Shown one piece after another: positions 17,413-25,706 of a stretch of 64,000 nucleotides of DNA. The stretch spans positions 2,171,001 to 2,235,000 of the forward strand of contig NZ_CP092109.1 in assembly GCF_025263685.1 (NCBI RefSeq). Direction: 5' to 3'. This DNA comes from Geoalkalibacter halelectricus. Its GTDB lineage: Bacteria; Desulfobacterota; Desulfuromonadia; Desulfuromonadales; Geoalkalibacteraceae. The position numbers and the translations under genes were made by a program. The notes beneath the pieces were generated by a model. That model ran no database searches. It had not been told where the DNA came from and saw only the letters and a program-made list of their open reading frames with translations. The number at the start of each line of letters is the position of its first letter. Positions within the stretch are counted from its first letter, which is position 1.

Positions 17413-18464
17413 CAGCCGATCTCCCGTAGGGCATTGAGCAGCGCCTCCATCTCCTCACGGGTGCCGATGGAAATGCGCAATCCGTGGCTCAGGGCCGGAT
17501 CACTGAAATAGCGCACCAGAATGCGCCGCGCGAACAACGCCTCGTAGACCCGCTTGCCGTTGCGATCGGGCGGCGCGGCAAAAACGTAATTGCCACTGGA
17601 GGGAATGACGCTGTAATCGATCACGCGCAACTCGGTGCTGAACCAGTCGCGCGTGGCGCGGATCTTCTCGACCGCGGCGCGAAAATACTCCTGGTCGCGC
17701 AGAGCGGCCAGGGCCGCGGCCTGGGCCAGCCGATCGAGATTATAGTGATCGCGGATCTTATCCAGGGCGGCGATCACCTCGGGGCGCGCCACCGCCAGCC
17801 CCAGGCGCATGCCGGCCAGGGCGTAGCTCTTCGACAGGGTGCGAGTGACGACCACGTTCTCGTGCTTTTTTACCAGCGCCAGGGCGTTCTCCTCGGCAAA
17901 ATCGGCGTAGGCCTCGTCCACCACCAGCATGCCGTCCACCCGCCCGGCCAGCTCCTCGATAAACTCCAGCGGATAGCTAAAGCCCAAGGGGGCGTTGGGG
18001 TTGGTGAGAAAAAACAGCTTGCCGGCGTAGCGCTCCGGGAAATCGAGCAACTCCCAGCCTTCACCCAGGGCAAAGGTGCGCACCCGCGCGCCCTGGATTT
18101 CGGCCAGGGTCGCATAGTAGCTGTAGGAGGGATGGACGTAGGCGATTTCCTCGCCGGCGTCGGCAAAAGCGCGAATCAGGTTGTTGAGCACCTCGTCGGA
18201 GCCGTTGGCCAGGATCACCCAGGACGGATCGAAGCCGTAGAGGTGCGCCGCCTCCGCGCGCGCCGCCGCGCTGGGCGGATCGGGATACTGGCGTAGGCAA
18301 GCGCCGTCCTCGCCCAGTTCGGCGAGAATCGCCTCGCGCACCTGGGGGCTGGGCGGGTAGGGATTTTCGTTGGTGTTGAGCTTGATCCAGCGCTGCTCGT
18401 CGCGGGGCTGGAAACCGGGCACGTAGCCGGCCATGTGCTTGATGTTGGGGCGCAGGGGAATCAT
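17412..18464 (-). CDS. hisC: Histidinol-phosphate aminotransferase
   Basis: 350 residues, normal length for HisC. A PLP-dependent class I/II aminotransferase: [13 protein letters not shown] at the N-terminus, substrate-loop [11 protein letters not shown] near residue 198, PLP lysine in [16 protein letters not shown] near 217, and [15 protein letters not shown] near the end. It converts imidazole acetol phosphate and glutamate to histidinol phosphate in histidine synthesis. It is the first gene of the hisC-mutY-rnd-DUF2007 operon, with GGGAGA before its ATG. No other his gene is in the window. Confidence 0.95.
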   Translation of the reverse strand: MIPLRPNIKHMAGYVPGFQPRDEQRWIKLNTNENPYPPSPQVREAILAELGEDGACLRQYPDPPSAAARAEAAHLYGFDPSWVILANGSDEVLNNLIRAFADAGEEIAYVHPSYSYYATLAEIQGARVRTFALGEGWELLDFPERYAGKLFFLTNPNAPLGFSYPLEFIEELAGRVDGMLVVDEAYADFAEENALALVKKHENVVVTRTLSKSYALAGMRLGLAVARPEVIAALDKIRDHYNLDRLAQAAALAALRDQEYFRAAVEKIRATRDWFSTELRVIDYSVIPSSGNYVFAAPPDRNGKRVYEALFARRILVRYFSDPALSHGLRISIGTREEMEALLNALREIG

Positions 18465-18493
18465 GGGCTCTCCCGAATATCCTCGCTCTAGCG

Positions 18494-18521
18494 TTGACGA
18501 AGCGAATCGATGTGTTATAAA
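18494..18521 (+). promoter_or_regulatory. Sigma70-like promoter on the plus strand
   Basis: -35 TTGACG (18494-18499), 16-base spacer, -10 TATAAA (18516-18521). It points away from hisC and toward the double-hairpin terminator at 18550-18586, with no open frame between. Confidence 0.6.
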
Positions 18522-18527
18522 GTTATC

Positions 18528-18586
18528 TCAATCCAGTAATCTGGAGGTGGATGGCGCAAGCCATCGGGCCCGCAAGGGCCTTTTTT
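18528..18586 (+). ncRNA. Candidate small RNA of about 60 bases
   Basis: Between hisC (minus, starts 18464) and the end of the DUF3800 gene (18592) there is a plus-strand promoter, about 60 bases of sequence, then two adjacent hairpins. GATGGC-GCAA-GCCATC is at 18550-18565 and GGCCC-GCAA-GGGCC is at 18567-18580; the second is followed by six Ts. Both loops are GNRA tetraloops. No plus-strand gene ends here, so the terminator has no other owner. It matches no RNA family I know. The start is predicted from the promoter only. Confidence 0.5.
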
Positions 18587-18591
18587 ATTGC

Positions 18592-19362
18592 CTAAATGAA
18601 TTTCTTCCCGAACACCCGGGTGCCCCTCCGATAATATTTATCCTGCAAGATCGCTACAATTTTCTCACCAAACGGCCGCAGGCCCTCCTCCAGAAAACCC
18701 TTATCCCTGAGCATTTCGTTGCGACTCGGATGGGCCAACAGGTCCGCCAGCTGCAAACCCGCGACGTTGTTGGCCTTCGGCTTGACCTTGAGCTGCTTGC
18801 TGGTCAGGACGGCATGAAATTTTTCCGCGGGTATATATTCGGTGCCGTCCTCCCAAAGTTTGGCAAAGGATGCCTTGAGTCGCAGGTCTTCCTTGCCGCC
18901 TCGGGATTCGGCCATCACGTCGCCCCTTGAGCCGCGTTCGTTCAAGAAAAAGAAATATCGCTCCATCAGGACGGCAAGGCAATAATGGTAGGGATCGTAA
19001 CGCCAAACCTGGTAGACATCCCTGTGGTTGCGTTTATCGATGCAGACCGAAACGACAGCATAATCCCAGGCCCTGAGCAGGGCAAGGAGCTCGGCGTCGA
19101 AAGTTTTTTGCACCGCCGGATCCCTGAGCGACTGAAAGGGTTGCTTGTGATTCACAATCTCCTTGCGGTGAAGAATGACCGGCTCGTCGGGGTGCGAGCT
19201 GAAGAACTTGGTCTTCAACGCTTCCAATTGCGGGAAAACTCGTTGCTCGACATGGCCCAACTCCATGATCACTCCGGTCAAGCTAAGGAAGCGATGATTC
19301 GGGTTGTCGGAACTCTCCAAATCGGAATTACCCACCTCATCGATGTAAATCCGATATTTCAC
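18592..19362 (-). CDS. DUF3800-domain protein
   Basis: 256 residues. DUF3800 features are visible: an N-terminal YRIYIDEVGNSD strand with acidic residues, a central LDAR/CIDKRNH-type segment (VSVCIDKRNH), and VAGLQLADLLAH near residue 205, typical of this RNase H-like family. Members are often found near defence or mobile genes, but their activity is not established. The start ATG is preceded by GGAGGGAG. It stands alone between the hisC operon and the menaquinone genes. Confidence 0.82.
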   Translation of the reverse strand: MKYRIYIDEVGNSDLESSDNPNHRFLSLTGVIMELGHVEQRVFPQLEALKTKFFSSHPDEPVILHRKEIVNHKQPFQSLRDPAVQKTFDAELLALLRAWDYAVVSVCIDKRNHRDVYQVWRYDPYHYCLAVLMERYFFFLNERGSRGDVMAESRGGKEDLRLKASFAKLWEDGTEYIPAEKFHAVLTSKQLKVKPKANNVAGLQLADLLAHPSRNEMLRDKGFLEEGLRPFGEKIVAILQDKYYRRGTRVFGKKFI

Positions 19363-19439
19363 ATCTCCCTCCGCACTTCATGAAATTGCAATAAAAGCAA
19401 AATATTGCGCGATGCCGGCCCCGGTGCTCGGGCTGCTAC

Positions 19440-20504
19440 TCAATAGGTTTGCAGGATTTCGTACAAGGTGTTGCGCTTGGCCGGCGTGAATCCGGCGCCG
19501 CGCGCCAACTCGATGATCTCCTCGATGCTCAGGCGAAAGGAGCAGCCGGCGGCGGCCACCACGTTTTCCTCGAGCATGGTACCGCCCAGGTCGTTGGCGC
19601 CGAAGAACAGCGCCACCTGGGCCAGCATTGCGCCTTGGGTCACCCAGCTCGCCTGGATGTTGGCAATGTTGTCGAGCAGGATGCGTGAGAGGGCCAGCAC
19701 CCTGAGGTACTCGACGCCGCTGGCCGTGTCGCCGCCCAGCTCGGTATTGGACGGCTGATAGGTCCAGGGAATAAAGGCGGTGAAGCCGCCGGTACGCGCC
19801 TGGATATCGCGCACGCGCAGCAGGTGCTCGACGATATCGGCGGGTGCTTCCTTGCTGCCGAACATCAGGGTCGCCGTGGTGCGCATGCCCAGGCGGTGCG
19901 CCTCTTCCATCACCGCCGCCCAGTCGCGCCAGCCGATCTTGTTGGGCGAGATTTCCCGGCGCACCTCATCCACCAGCACCTCCGCGCCGCCGCCCGGCAC
20001 CGAATCAAGCCCGGCGGCCTGCAGGCGGCGCAGGCACTCCGGCATGGAAAGCCCCGACAGCCGCGCGACGTGTATCACCTCGGCGGGCGAGAGGGAGTGC
20101 ACCTGCACCTGAGGAAAACGCGCTTTGACGGCGCGAAACAAATCCTCGAACCAGTCGATTCTCAATTCGGGATGCAGGCCACCCTGCATGAGCAACTGGG
20201 TGCCGCCGTGCGCCACCAGTTCGGCAATCTTGGCGAAGATTGCCTCGGGATCGAGCAGATAGGCATCGGAGGCGTCGACGCTCCGGTAAAACGCGCAGAA
20301 CTTGCACTTGGATTCGCACACGTTGGTGTAATTGACGTTGCGATCGATGACGAAGGTCACCCGCCCATGAGGATGCTTGCGCCGCCGGATGCGATCGGCG
20401 AACTTGCCCAGCGCCAGCAGATCGGCCTCGCTGAGCAGCCACAGGGCCTCGTCGCGGGTGAGGGTTTGACCTTCGGCGATTTTTTCCCGGATGTTTTCAA
20501 GCAT
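19440..20504 (-). CDS. mqnC: Cyclic dehypoxanthinyl futalosine synthase (radical SAM)
   Basis: 354 residues. The radical SAM motif CESKCKFC is near residue 63. MqnC-type segments follow: GGLHPELRIDWFEDL near 108 and the C-terminal TQGAMLAQVALFFGANDLGG. It closes the second ring of the menaquinone precursor by a radical reaction on dehypoxanthinyl futalosine. It lies 100 bases downstream of mqnE, with a degraded repeat between. MqnC and MqnE are homologues. I assign this one as MqnC by its DRNVNYTNVC opening and the ASWVTQGAML region, against AYWVMLG in the neighbour. Confidence 0.93.
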   Translation of the reverse strand: MLENIREKIAEGQTLTRDEALWLLSEADLLALGKFADRIRRRKHPHGRVTFVIDRNVNYTNVCESKCKFCAFYRSVDASDAYLLDPEAIFAKIAELVAHGGTQLLMQGGLHPELRIDWFEDLFRAVKARFPQVQVHSLSPAEVIHVARLSGLSMPECLRRLQAAGLDSVPGGGAEVLVDEVRREISPNKIGWRDWAAVMEEAHRLGMRTTATLMFGSKEAPADIVEHLLRVRDIQARTGGFTAFIPWTYQPSNTELGGDTASGVEYLRVLALSRILLDNIANIQASWVTQGAMLAQVALFFGANDLGGTMLEENVVAAAGCSFRLSIEEIIELARGAGFTPAKRNTLYEILQTY

Positions 20505-20519
20505 GCATTAACACTCTTT

Positions 20520-20605
20520 ACCGCCCTCTCGCTCTGCTCGCTTGAGGGCGCGGAGATCGCGGAGGGGAATCTTATTAACTCGGCGCCCTCGGCGGTGAAA
20601 AACCC
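20520..20605. repeat. Degraded relative of the 13243-13340 inverted repeat
   Basis: The segment GGGCGCGGAGATCGCGGAGG...CTCGGCGCCCTCGGCGGTGAA resembles the arms of the fumC-upstream repeat with several mismatches. It lies between mqnE and mqnC. Confidence 0.5.
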
Positions 20606-21690
20606 TAATATGCCCGCAATTCCCTATACAGCGTATCGCGCTCCACCGGCACCCGCCCGGCCTTTCGGATCAGGGTGCACAGCTGCTCTTTTGACAGCGC
20701 CTGGGGCGAGTCGGCGCCGGCGTCGTGGCCGATCTTTTCCTCGACCACCGTGCCGTCGAGGTCATTGACGCCGAAGGCCAGGGCCACTTGGGCGATCTTG
20801 AGGCCGAGCATCACCCAGTAGGCCTTGATGTGGCGAAAGTTGTCGAGGTAGATGCGGCTGATGGCCAGGGTCTTGAGGGCATCGACGCCACCCACCCCCC
20901 TGGCGCCGGGCACGCGGGTGTTGTCGGGCTGAAAGGCCAGGGGGATGAAGGCCTGGAAGCCGCCGGTGCGGTCCTGCAGGCGGCGCAGACGCGCCAGGTG
21001 ATCGACGCGGTCGGCGTACTCCTCCACATGGCCGAAGAGCATGGTGGCGTTGGTCTTGAGTCCGGCGCGATGGACCTTTTCCGTGACCTCGAGCCAGCGC
21101 TCGCCGGAAATTTTCTCCGGACAGATTTTTTCCCGCACCCGCGCGCCGAGAATTTCCGCGCCGCCGCCGGGCATGGAGCCCAGCCCCGCCTGCTGGAGCT
21201 CCGCGATGACCTGCTCGACGCTCTGCTCGGTGAGGCGCGCGAAGTAGTCGATTTCTACCGCGGTAAAGGCCTTGAGGTGCAAGCGCGGGCAATCGGCGCG
21301 CAGGGCGGCGAGCATCTCCAGGTAGAAATCAAAGGGCAGCTCGGGGTGCAGCCCGCCCACCATGTGCAGTTCGGTGGCTCCCGCGGCGGCGGCCTCCCCG
21401 GCCTTGGCCAAAATATCGTTGAGCGCTAGGGTATAGCAGCCCTCATCCTCCTCGCCTTTGCAGAAGGCGCAGAAGGTGCAGCGGTTGACGCACAAGTTGG
21501 TGTAGTTGATGTGGCGGTTGATGTTGAAATACACCTTGTCGCCGTTGCGTCGCCGGTTGGCCAGGGCGGCCAGCTCGCCGACGGTGAGCAGGTCGTTGCA
21601 TTCGAACAAGGCCAGAGCCTCGGCATCGGAGATGCGCGCGCCGCTTTCGAGCTTGGCGCGGATGGTTTCAAACAAACGGATCATGGGCAC
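20605..21690 (-). CDS. mqnE: Aminofutalosine synthase (radical SAM)
   Basis: About 361 residues. Radical SAM motif CVNRCTFC near residue 68, with NRHINYTNLC before it and GGLHPELPFDFYLEML near 112. AYWVMLGLKIAQVALAFGVNDLDGT lies in the C-terminal part, typical of MqnE. It joins SAM's adenosyl radical to the enolpyruvyl benzoate precursor in the futalosine route. The frame opens with GTG at 21690 (AAAGGTG upstream) or ATG at 21684; the choice changes only two residues. It follows the ubiX-like gene by 27 bases, so the two are probably co-transcribed. Confidence 0.93.
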   Translation of the reverse strand: MPMIRLFETIRAKLESGARISDAEALALFECNDLLTVGELAALANRRRNGDKVYFNINRHINYTNLCVNRCTFCAFCKGEEDEGCYTLALNDILAKAGEAAAAGATELHMVGGLHPELPFDFYLEMLAALRADCPRLHLKAFTAVEIDYFARLTEQSVEQVIAELQQAGLGSMPGGGAEILGARVREKICPEKISGERWLEVTEKVHRAGLKTNATMLFGHVEEYADRVDHLARLRRLQDRTGGFQAFIPLAFQPDNTRVPGARGVGGVDALKTLAISRIYLDNFRHIKAYWVMLGLKIAQVALAFGVNDLDGTVVEEKIGHDAGADSPQALSKEQLCTLIRKAGRVPVERDTLYRELRAY

Positions 21691-21717
21691 AACAGGGCAC
21701 CTTTCAATCTTGCCGGC

Positions 21718-22329
21718 TCAGCCCTCGCCCCAGCGCTCGAACAATTGGTGCTCGATGCGCAGGCTGTCGAGGATCTTGCCGACGACGAAATCGATCAGCT
21801 CTTCCATGGTCCGCGGACGCTGGTAGAAAGCCGGCATGGCCGGCAGAATGTGCGCTCCGGCGCGCGCCAGGCGCAGCAGGTTTTCCAGATGCACCTGGTT
21901 GAAAGGGGTTTCGCGCGGCACCAGGATCAGGTCGCGGCGCTCCTTGAGCATGACATCGGCCGCCCGCTCCACCAGATTGTCGCTGATGCCGGCGGCCATG
22001 CGTGCCGCGCTGCCCATGGAGCAGGGCGCCACCACCATGGCGTCGGGCGCCGAGGAACCGCTGGCGATGGGCGCAAAAAGATCGTCCGCGGAAAAATGTT
22101 GCAGGTTCGGGGAGCCGTCGAAATAGTCCCGCATCAGCGCCTGGCGCTCGCTGGTGGTGCCGCTCCATTTGAGGCCGGTTTCGTAGCGCAGCACATCCAT
22201 GCCGGAACGTGTCACCAGCAGGGTCACGCGGCGCTCGCCGCGCATCAACTCCTCCACCAGGCGCAGACCGTAAATCGAACCCGAGGCGCCGGTAATCGCA
22301 ACCAGAATGTGGTTCATCGCTCTGTCCAT
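21718..22329 (-). CDS. ubiX: UbiX-family flavin prenyltransferase
   Basis: 203 residues. The N-terminal VAITGASGSIYGLRLVEEL phosphate-binding loop, the APCSMGSAARMAAGISDNLVERAADV segment and the late LVPRETPFNQVHLENLLRLARAGA are typical of UbiX. The enzyme makes prenylated FMN, the cofactor of UbiD-type decarboxylases. A UbiD-like gene lies at 26352-27755. In the futalosine route such a pair performs the naphthoate decarboxylation step. The start could be the ATG at 22329 or at 22317. Confidence 0.93.
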   Translation of the reverse strand: MDRAMNHILVAITGASGSIYGLRLVEELMRGERRVTLLVTRSGMDVLRYETGLKWSGTTSERQALMRDYFDGSPNLQHFSADDLFAPIASGSSAPDAMVVAPCSMGSAARMAAGISDNLVERAADVMLKERRDLILVPRETPFNQVHLENLLRLARAGAHILPAMPAFYQRPRTMEELIDFVVGKILDSLRIEHQLFERWGEG

Positions 22330-22441
22330 AAAATCCCCAAAAAAGGACGCGGATTCCAGCTGAGCCTGATCAGCGCTGATCCCGCTTTTTCCGCGCTCAT
22401 CCGCGACCCGGCTTTTGCTTTTTGTATCTATTTACCCGGTG

Positions 22442-22546
22442 TGGGGTCGCAGCCCCCATGACGAGGGTGTCTGGCGCCAGGGATGGCGCCGGTCAAGCGC
22501 CCATGGACGGCGAAAAGCGCCCCTTGTCATGGGGGTTGCGACCCCA
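22442..22546. repeat. Long palindromic intergenic element
   Basis: Arms at 22442-22462 (TGGGGTCGCAGCCCCCATGA...) and 22526-22546 are reverse complements at 20 of 21 positions. The core holds further GGCGCC-rich palindromes (GGCGCCAGGGATGGCGCC, 22473-22490) and CCATGGACGG. It lies between the UbiX- and UbiA-like genes. It resembles a REP/BIME-like element more than a terminator, having no T-tract. Confidence 0.7.
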
Positions 22547-22567
22547 TGCTGAATAGTTACGCCTTTT

Positions 22568-23443
22568 TTAGAGCAAGGCGTCAAGCAGCGTGAACGCGAA
22601 GATCGTCACGCTGATGTAGCCGTTCATGTTGAAAAACGCCGCATCGAGGCGCGAGAAATCTTCCGGCCTGACCAGCAGGTGCTCGTAGACGAGCAGCACC
22701 GCCACCACGCACACGCCGAGAAAATAGATCCAGCCCAGCCCCGTGCCGATGAGCAGCAGCAACAGCAGAAACACCATCATGATGTGAAAGGCGCGCGTCA
22801 ACCACAGGGCACGCTCCACGCCGAAGCGCGAGGGAATGGAGTGCAGGCCATGGGCGCGGTCGAATTCAAGATCCTGCAAAGCGTAGAAGATGTCGAAGCC
22901 CGCCACCCAGAACAGCACCGCCAAACCCAGGGCGATGATCTGCCAGCTCACCTCGCCGCGCAGGGCGATGTAGGCGCCGATGGGCGCCGCGGCCAGGCAG
23001 ATGCCCAGCACCACGTGGGCCAGAGCGGTAAAGCGCTTGCAGAAGGAGTAGAGAAACAAAAAGAACATCGCCACCGGAGCCAGGGTGAAACACAGGGGAT
23101 TGAGCATCCAGGCGGCGAACAGCAGCAGGGCGAAGGAGCCCAGGACAAACAGCCAGGCTTCCCGCGTGGAAACCTTGCCGGCGGGGATGTGGCGATCGGC
23201 GGTGCGGGGATTTTTCGCGTCGATGCGCGCGTCGATGATCCGGTTAAGGCCCATGGCGCCCGAGCGCGCCCCGACCATGGCCAGGCAGATCCAGAACAGT
23301 TGCCCCAGGGTCGGCGGCGCCTGGTTGGCCAAGGACGCCAGAACCACGCCCATCAGGGCAAAGGGAAAGGCAAAGATGGTGTGGGAGAACTTGATCATCT
23401 CCAGCAGGGTGCGGGTTTTTTCCCAGAAGGTGACGGCGGCCAT
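22568..23443 (-). CDS. mqnP: UbiA-family prenyltransferase (MqnP-like)
   Basis: About 291 residues from the ATG at 23443, after AGAAGGA. The open frame runs further upstream to 23539 but without family similarity. Two Asp-rich motifs are present: LNRIIDARIDAKNPRT near residue 71 and YALQDLEFDRAHG near 186. There are seven to nine membrane helices. It attaches the isoprenoid tail to the aromatic ring in the inner membrane. With mqnC, mqnE and ubiX-like genes on the same strand it is best read as the menaquinone prenyltransferase MqnP, not a ubiquinone enzyme; that part is context. Confidence 0.88.
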   Translation of the reverse strand: MAAVTFWEKTRTLLEMIKFSHTIFAFPFALMGVVLASLANQAPPTLGQLFWICLAMVGARSGAMGLNRIIDARIDAKNPRTADRHIPAGKVSTREAWLFVLGSFALLLFAAWMLNPLCFTLAPVAMFFLFLYSFCKRFTALAHVVLGICLAAAPIGAYIALRGEVSWQIIALGLAVLFWVAGFDIFYALQDLEFDRAHGLHSIPSRFGVERALWLTRAFHIMMVFLLLLLLIGTGLGWIYFLGVCVVAVLLVYEHLLVRPEDFSRLDAAFFNMNGYISVTIFAFTLLDALL

Positions 23444-23559
23444 GCATCCTTCTCCATTGCAATGGATTTTCGGCCGCGAACGGCCGTTCAAGGCGCCTAG
23501 TTTATACCTCCCCCGAGGCGGGCACAAGGTCTTTCCCAATCTGTCCGGAGAAGCAGAAA

Positions 23560-23579
23560 GGGGCCGCTTGCGCGGCCCC
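23560..23579 (-). terminator. Hairpin downstream of the SLC13 transporter gene
   Basis: Perfect 8-bp stem GGGGCCGC/GCGGCCCC with a 4-base loop. On the minus strand it is followed by TTT, so termination is plausible but weak. Confidence 0.5.
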
Positions 23580-23609
23580 CGGGACAGAATCTGCAGGGAT
23601 GTTGGATTC

Positions 23610-25355
23610 CTAGGGACTGATGACCCTGGCCCAGGTCGGCAGTTCGCCGATCACCACGTCGAAGGCCGGAATCACCACCAGGTAGGTCAAGACCACCGTC
23701 AGCACGATGCCGATGAGGTTGAGGCCGAATCCGCTGCGGGCCATTTGAGGAATGGTCACGTAGCCCGAGCCGAACACGATGGCGTTGGGCGGTGTGGCCA
23801 CCGGCAGCATGAACGCGCAACTGGCGGCGATGGCCGCGGGCACCACCAGCAGCAGGGGATTTTGCCCGAGGCCGATGGCCACCGCCGAGAGGATCGGCAT
23901 GACCATGGCGGCCGTGGCGGTATTGGAGGTCAATTCGGTGAGAAAAATGATCAGGGCCGCCACGGCGATCACCAGGATGATGATCGGTGCGTGCTCCAGC
24001 AGGCTGACCTGGCCACCGATCCAGTCGGCCAGTTTGGTGTCCTTGAAGCCGTCGGCCAGGGCCAAGCCGCCGCCGAACAGGATCAACACCCCCCAGGGCA
24101 TCTTGCTCGCCCAGTGCCAATCCATGACGAAGAGGTTCTTCTTGAGGTTGATGGGGATGAGAAACAGCACCAGGGCGCCGATCATGGCGATGGTCGCGTC
24201 GGTGATGAATTTGGGCTCGGGGAAGATGACGCTGATCTGCTTCTGGAAAATCCACGCCAGGGCGGTAAGACCGAACACCAGGGCCGTCCAGCGCTCACCG
24301 GTGTTCATGCGGCCCATCTTGCGCAGCTCATCGTTGATGAGGTCGCGGCCCCCCGGAACCTTTTTCAGCTTGAGGGGATTGGCCACGCGGGTCAGCCACA
24401 GCCAGCACAGGGGCAGCATGACCAGGACCAGGGGCACGCCGACGCTCATCCACTTGGCGAAGGTGATCTCGTAGCCGAAGGTCTTGTTCAGGTAACCTGC
24501 CAGCACGGTGTTGGGCGGGGTGCCGATGAGAGTGGCGATGCCGCCGATGGAAGCGGCGTAGGCGATGCCCAGCATCAGATTGAGGCCAAAGGCGAATTTA
24601 TCCGGTGAAAAATCGATCTCCTTGTCCAGACCCTCTTTTTTGCCCTCGGCCACCACATGGGCGATGATCGCCAGGCCGATGGGCATCATCATGACCGTGG
24701 TGGCGGTGTTGGAGACAAAGGCCGAGAGCGCCGCGGTGGCTACCATAAAACCTAGAATCAGGCGGCTGGGAGAAAAACCCATGACCTTGACGATGTTCAT
24801 GGCGATGCGCCGATGCAGGTTCCAGCGCTGCATGGACAAGGCGATGATGAAGCCGCCCATGAACAGAAAAATCAGGTGATTGGCGTATGGGGCGGTGGCG
24901 CGGCCGGTGGCCATGATGCCCAGGGCTGGAAACAGGGCGATGGGCAGCAGGCTGGTGGCGGGGATGGGAATGGATTCACACATCCACCAGGTGGCCATGA
25001 GCAGGGCGATGGCCGCCATCTTCTGGGCATCGGGCTCCATGCCGGCGGGAGTTGGAACCAGCAGCATCAGCAGGAAGAGGACCGGCCCGAGGAACAGGCC
25101 GATCTTCTGTCGACGGCTGTATCCACGCGGCTCGCCCTCCTCGATGCCGCTGGGCTTGGAAGAAAGCCGATTGACGTGCTCGGCGGGCGCTTCCTCCATC
25201 TCGTCGGCCAGGTCTATCTCGCGCTCTTGGCGGCCGTTGCTCAGGTGCAGATATCTGCGTTTCAGTTCGCGTGCGGCCGCCGCCGGGGTAAAGACAAAAA
25301 GTCGTTTGGTTTCATCGTGCATTACCCACATGTGTCGCCATAGCGCAGTCAACAT
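23610..25355 (-). CDS. SLC13/DASS-family sodium:dicarboxylate symporter
   Basis: 581 residues with about twelve membrane segments. The two DASS signatures are visible: AFVSNTATTVMMMP near residue 214 and LTSNTATAAMVMP near 486, which form the two sodium- and substrate-binding hairpin tips. The N-terminal ~85 residues are hydrophilic and not part of the transport core. It probably imports succinate, fumarate or malate with sodium, which suits an organism whose fumC is nearby and which may use C4-dicarboxylates as electron donors. Sulfate is an alternative substrate in the wider family. Confidence 0.88.
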   Translation of the reverse strand: MLTALWRHMWVMHDETKRLFVFTPAAAARELKRRYLHLSNGRQEREIDLADEMEEAPAEHVNRLSSKPSGIEEGEPRGYSRRQKIGLFLGPVLFLLMLLVPTPAGMEPDAQKMAAIALLMATWWMCESIPIPATSLLPIALFPALGIMATGRATAPYANHLIFLFMGGFIIALSMQRWNLHRRIAMNIVKVMGFSPSRLILGFMVATAALSAFVSNTATTVMMMPIGLAIIAHVVAEGKKEGLDKEIDFSPDKFAFGLNLMLGIAYAASIGGIATLIGTPPNTVLAGYLNKTFGYEITFAKWMSVGVPLVLVMLPLCWLWLTRVANPLKLKKVPGGRDLINDELRKMGRMNTGERWTALVFGLTALAWIFQKQISVIFPEPKFITDATIAMIGALVLFLIPINLKKNLFVMDWHWASKMPWGVLILFGGGLALADGFKDTKLADWIGGQVSLLEHAPIIILVIAVAALIIFLTELTSNTATAAMVMPILSAVAIGLGQNPLLLVVPAAIAASCAFMLPVATPPNAIVFGSGYVTIPQMARSGFGLNLIGIVLTVVLTYLVVIPAFDVVIGELPTWARVISP

Positions 25356-25706
25356 ACATTCCTATCTCCCTTTGCTCTGGATTGATCGGGGGATTTGCCC
25401 CGGCGGGGATTGAGACCCTTTTTTATTTTGAGCAACCCCAGTGCCAATCAGGAGATAGAGAGAAAAAAGGATCCTTCCCGGCAAGGAAAGTATCGCGTTT
25501 ACAGCAAGTTAATAAACAGCGATCTAGAGCACGAGTCTTTAATCGATTAAAATCGACTCCGGTTCCAGGCTAAGGCAGAAGTGGAATTGGCCGAAAACAG
25601 CCTTGAAAAAGAGGATTAAAACAGATCTCAGGTATTGAAATTTCGCTCAAATTTGCGAAAAGGTGATTTTTCGCCAAGGGCGGGAATCAGTCAGGGTGCG
25701 ACTCAG
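25356..25706. other. Intergenic stretch upstream of the SLC13 gene
   Basis: About 350 bases, more AT-rich than its surroundings. It must contain the SLC13 promoter (transcribed leftward) and the 3' flank of the Slp-like gene. I see no convincing -35/-10 pair, no gene and no strong hairpin. Confidence 0.5.

Noticed and set aside
15484-17511. Plus-strand open frame of 675 codons
   Set aside because: It lies wholly opposite rnd and mutY, whose motifs are clear. Its translation is rich in Gly, Gln, His and Arg, typical of the antisense of GC-rich genes.
18540-18586. Cyclic-di-GMP (GEMM) or other known riboswitch
   Set aside because: GCAA loops and a GGGCC stem recalled GEMM, but the conserved CAAACC-type core is absent and no gene lies downstream on the plus strand.
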